From Rhyacichthys aspro (taxonomy: Eukaryota > Chordata > Actinopteri > Gobiiformes > Rhyacichthyidae), in NCBI GenBank assembly GCA_036850595.1, contig CM072168.1, positions 13,135,982 to 13,199,981 of the forward strand: 64,000 bases of DNA. Direction: 5' to 3'. Each line of letters begins with the position of its first letter. Position 1 is the stretch's first letter. The position numbers and the translations under genes were made by a program. This document shows, one piece after another, positions 60,801-64,000 of this stretch. The notes under the pieces are model-generated. The model was given only the letters and a program-made list of their open reading frames with translations. It had not been told where the DNA came from and did no database searches.

Positions 60801-63800
60801 TAGCTGGTAAAACAGCTTATACAGATGGATACAGAGAGGTTTTTCTTAATTGTATTTGAAGATGTTCACATGCAGACAGTGCAGTCATATTACATGCTAT
60901 TTTTGTTGCAAACACCTTATTACAATTTAAGTTACTTTAGTAATCATCATTGGAATTCATTTTTTAAGCTTAGTATATTTTTGTCTGCCTGATATATAGT
61001 GACAAACATAGGCTGTGACTAAACAAAGAAACTTGTAAATCTTTCTGAAATAAACCCTGCGTGACCTTTGGATCCTCTGAGTTCCTGACTAATAAATTAA
61101 ATAAGGAAGAGACAGCAGAATGTATACCACACCTCTAGTATTTGAACCTTTAATGACCAGTACTTGGGCTTGACCTACTTATTCCATGTCATCTTTGTTT
61201 TGTATTTATGCAGTAATGAAATTATAGTGTATTTATTTGCATAATAGAAAGGGTATGTGTATGCAGCTTGGCTTAATATGTGATTCTATGGGACTATGTG
61301 ATTCACTAAAGTCTCACAAAGCTATTCTGTCATTCAATCAAATATTGTTTTTTCCAATGGTATTATAAGTGTTTGAGGTGAATCAAGAATCACATTTTGT
61401 CTGAGAGTATGATATTGCCTGCATAACATCCCCAACCATAAGGTTTCACTTTAGTCTGTTATTGAATGCTAAACGTAGATTGAGAGTAGTGCCTGAAGAA
61501 TACCAATGAAAGGGGCTTGGGTTTTCTGCCATAAAGGAAGACAAGTGGCTTGCCTTGTTATTGTTGGCATGGAGCTGTATAGATCATTGTGAAAGCCTAT
61601 GATTCACTTGCTCTACATTGAAGTTGTTACTAAAACTCTTTATTGCTGTTGTGAAGTTGAGAAGACTCTTCCATGTGTTGACCTAAACTATTTTTCTCAA
61701 TTTTCATTATTTCTGTTGGACAAAGAAACATAGAGCATGACTGAACTTTCATTGCTTTGAGTTTTGTAGACATTCCGTTTTGTTTTATACAAACTCACTT
61801 GGTTACGGTTAATTTTGGCTTTTTGGAGTCCTGGATCCTTTGATAAAAGCCTGCATGGGGCAGCTAAATACATGCCATCACCGGGTAGGCTTCAGCCCAG
61901 TGTATGTATTCCCCAAAGCTCCCTGTGCTCCTCTCTGCCTCTTTCTTTTCTTTTACGAAATGGGAACGTGTTAAAGAGGAGCTGGGGGTGATTGAATAAC
62001 ACTAGTGAATGGAGGGGGTTTCAAAAGGCTTGGGTGATGGGGCTCGCTCATTATTCTCTGTGGTCAAAGAACATGGAGTGTGTGGTGTTCGCCAGGCTTC
62101 CCGATCTTTACAGAGGAGGATATGGCCCAGGTGTCACTCACAGTGTTGGAGTCTCATGCTGCATGCCAATGACCTCACACACAAAAGTTGGCTGGAGGGG
62201 CCGGCGAAACTGCATGGCATGAAAGAAATACACTGGCAGAAAGAAGCCTAGTTAAAGTAGTGTGTAGTTAAGCTGGCATCCTCATTATTACACAAGAGAA
62301 ATGTATAGCTATTGAACAGACTCATGCATATGAATAAAGCCACATTTGCAACAAAATACAATTTGTCAGTTTTGTTCAAACAAACCAGAGCCATTTAAAT
62401 AAGGTCATACACACATACTTTTTTTTGTTTCTTTGAGTTTGGTCCCCCTTAATTTAATTTGTGTCATACAAATTACATTATGGAAAATGTTTCTAAAAGT
62501 TCCATTTGCAGATATGAAAAAGAGATTAATTGTCTATCATTATATTTATTATAAAACCAACAGTTCACTATGAAATGTTGATTTCATTGTACCTTTTCTG
62601 CTCCTGAAACTAAAGACTAGCTATTTGTAAATCATTTCATTGGTTGTGGACTAAACGGGGAGTTACCGGACACCCCCTTGCATTCTATCTACAACTTCCT
62701 GTTCATATTTACCCCCTCTGTTACTTCACATCCTCATAGCTATCCTAAAGCCTCATGACTGGGGAAACCAGTCTCCTCGTGCCTCAAATTTACAGTAAAT
62801 TCAATTGTGCCTCTTGTTAACTCATTAAGTTTCCCGCGTAAAAGTGTAGGGGGCTTGTCTGACAGCTTATGACATAGTATATTCCAGAAAAACATCCTGA
62901 ACTGGCCAGTAATATTCTGTATTTTATAACATAGAAAGCTAAAAAACTGTCACACTGACTGAAGTGAAGCATACCAGTTGAAATATCGAAGCAGCCAAAA
63001 CTGAGGGGAGCTTGGCTTTTCATCAGGACTTCCTTCCTCAAAACATTAAATGGGTGTTCCACTTTCTGAGGAAAAGCCAGTCATTTGCACACTTCTATTT
63101 GGGTGAAAAAGGCTCCCAGAGTGTAAACAACACAGGGTCATGTGTAGTTCATGTCCACAGGCGAAATGAAATATGCAAAGAATTTGAATATCACTGATGA
63201 TACAATTTGACAAACTTAAGCTTGTGTAAATGATTGCCGTTTAGATGTGTTTGTGAATAAAGTTAAACAGGAAGTTTCCATCAATTAGGGTCAGTGTGCT
63301 GTGTTGTGACCCTACCTAATATTTTCTTATTAGGTGTCGTTTAATGTGAGCGTGGAAGCAAGAAGTTGTCCTCCTCATGGCACGGACCAGACCTTCACAA
63401 TTAAACCAGTGGGCTTTAAAGACCGTCTGGAGGTGACAGTGGATTATCAGTGTGACTGCAGGTGCACCCAGAGAGCACAAACCAACAGCAGCATGTGCAG
63501 CTCCATAGGTAATGCTGTTTCCCTCACTGTTTAAATAAATTAAAAAAAATATGAGCATTTTGAAGTATTTTAAAGCAGAATTAAATCTTACAGTTATCTA
63601 TTAAGCATATACTATTCTTATGTTTGCATTGCAGGCACCTATACCTGTGGGACTTGTCAGTGTGAACCTGGCTACTTAGGGGCCCGGTGTGAGTGCCAGG
63701 AGGGAGAGGCCGGCAGCATGTACCTGAGCGCCTGCCGCGAAGCCGAGGGGAAGCAGATCTGCAGCGGACGAGGAGAGTGCAGCTGCAACCAGTGTCTCTG

Positions 63801-63889
63801 CTATGAATCGGAGTTTGGCAAAATCTACGGCCGCTTCTGCGAGTGTGACGATTTCTCCTGTGCCAGACACAAAGGCATTCTCTGCTCAG
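54869..63889 (+). CDS. itgb5: Integrin beta-5, 5' part of gene (11 exons)
   Basis: A cell-surface receptor subunit that pairs with alpha-V and binds vitronectin-type RGD ligands. Exons: 54869-54947, 55461-55546, 55678-55885, 56216-56465, 57083-57251, 58043-58204, 58900-58995, 59086-59175, 60594-60728, 63334-63508, 63635-63889. They give 568 residues, continuing past the right edge (the last donor is GTAATA at 63890). The first exon encodes a hydrophobic signal peptide (1-27). The PSI domain follows (GSATSCEECLLIHPSCAWC), then hybrid and beta-I domains. MIDAS motif DLSLS is at 149-153, and the specificity loop is CNGYKLFPNC. Potential N-glycosylation sites include NFTAL, NVSVE and NSSMC. Cysteine-rich I-EGF repeats start in exon 63334-63508. 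Matches such as EECLLIHP, GDTVSF and FESEFGKIYG-like YESEFGKIYG favour ITGB5 over ITGB3 and ITGB6. The transmembrane and tail exons are outside the window. Confidence 0.95.
56466..58042 (+). other. itgb5: itgb5 introns around the YKLFPNC exon
   Basis: Introns 56466-57082 and 57252-58042. No repeats or RNA genes were recognised, and open frames on either strand are short. Confidence 0.55.
58205..60593 (+). other. itgb5: itgb5 introns, nothing specific seen
   Basis: Introns 58205-58899, 58996-59085 (90 bp) and 59176-60593 are AT-rich. The open frames near 59769-60071 (-) and 60079-60291 (+) have no family likeness. Confidence 0.55.
60729..63333 (+). other. itgb5: itgb5 intron (2.6 kb), nothing specific seen
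   Basis: GT-AG intron between the LSVWDHPEDIS exon and the EARSCPPHGT exon. No transposon ends, microsatellites or RNA genes were recognised. Confidence 0.55.
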
Positions 63890-64000
63890 GTAATACATGT
63901 TATTTTTTGGCTGAATTTTGAAATGTCTGTGTGTCAGTGGAGTTGTTGTACATCTATTGATCAAAATAATACAATGGAAGATCACACAATCATCTCTGTT

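Noticed and set aside
1..64000. Search for CRISPR arrays, operons, prophage or integrated viral genes
   Set aside because: None seen. The window is ordinary vertebrate gene and repeat DNA.

Overview
The window is vertebrate nuclear DNA, almost certainly from a ray-finned (teleost) fish, probably a spiny-rayed one. The reasons are intron-rich genes with GT-AG splice sites, fish-like divergence of well-known vertebrate proteins, introns from under 100 bp to 8 kb, and small non-autonomous DNA transposons plus a GC-rich 'GCTGCAAGCAGCG' repeat of a type common in fish. There is no bacterial-style operon, CRISPR array, phage or provirus. The species cannot be named from sequence alone.

All four protein genes lie on the + strand, head to tail. 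(1) About 323-30,742: the 3' part of a diacylglycerol kinase gene of the calcium-regulated class, best read as dgkg. Fourteen exons give 483 residues, from the second C1 domain to the stop; the 5' part lies outside the window. (2) About 37,200-46,130: a complete etv5-type PEA3 ETS transcription factor. It has twelve coding exons (536 aa) and a CCAAT-rich promoter region. (3) 47,992-53,098: a complete rbm44-like gene with sixteen exons (745 aa), an RRM and a C-terminal helical domain. Two of its introns appear to use GC rather than GT donors. (4) 54,869 to the right edge: the 5' part of itgb5 (integrin beta-5). Eleven exons give 568 residues, from signal peptide to the I-EGF repeats.

DGKG and ETV5 are also same-strand neighbours in mammals, which supports both calls. 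RBM44 and ITGB5 are, from memory, elsewhere in human (2q37 and 3q21), so the right half is a fish-type arrangement. The genes are not an operon and no shared pathway is implied. DGKG ends diacylglycerol signals, ETV5 executes FGF/MAPK transcription, RBM44 is a germ-cell RNA-binding protein, and ITGB5 pairs with alpha-V at the cell surface.

Between and inside the genes are a 1.3-kb hairpin-bearing interspersed repeat ending 60 bp before a dgkg catalytic exon, and a 567-bp TA-flanked terminal-inverted-repeat element. A 444-bp hAT-type element has a perfect 8-bp target duplication. There is also an 87-nt inverted repeat with perfect 41-bp arms, a (TA)43 microsatellite, a G-quadruplex motif, and several RFX- and CTCF-like motifs. 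I found no convincing novel gene system. The most unusual items are the perfect hairpin, the tandem GC-AG introns, and a possible small nested gene at 4,170-4,950.
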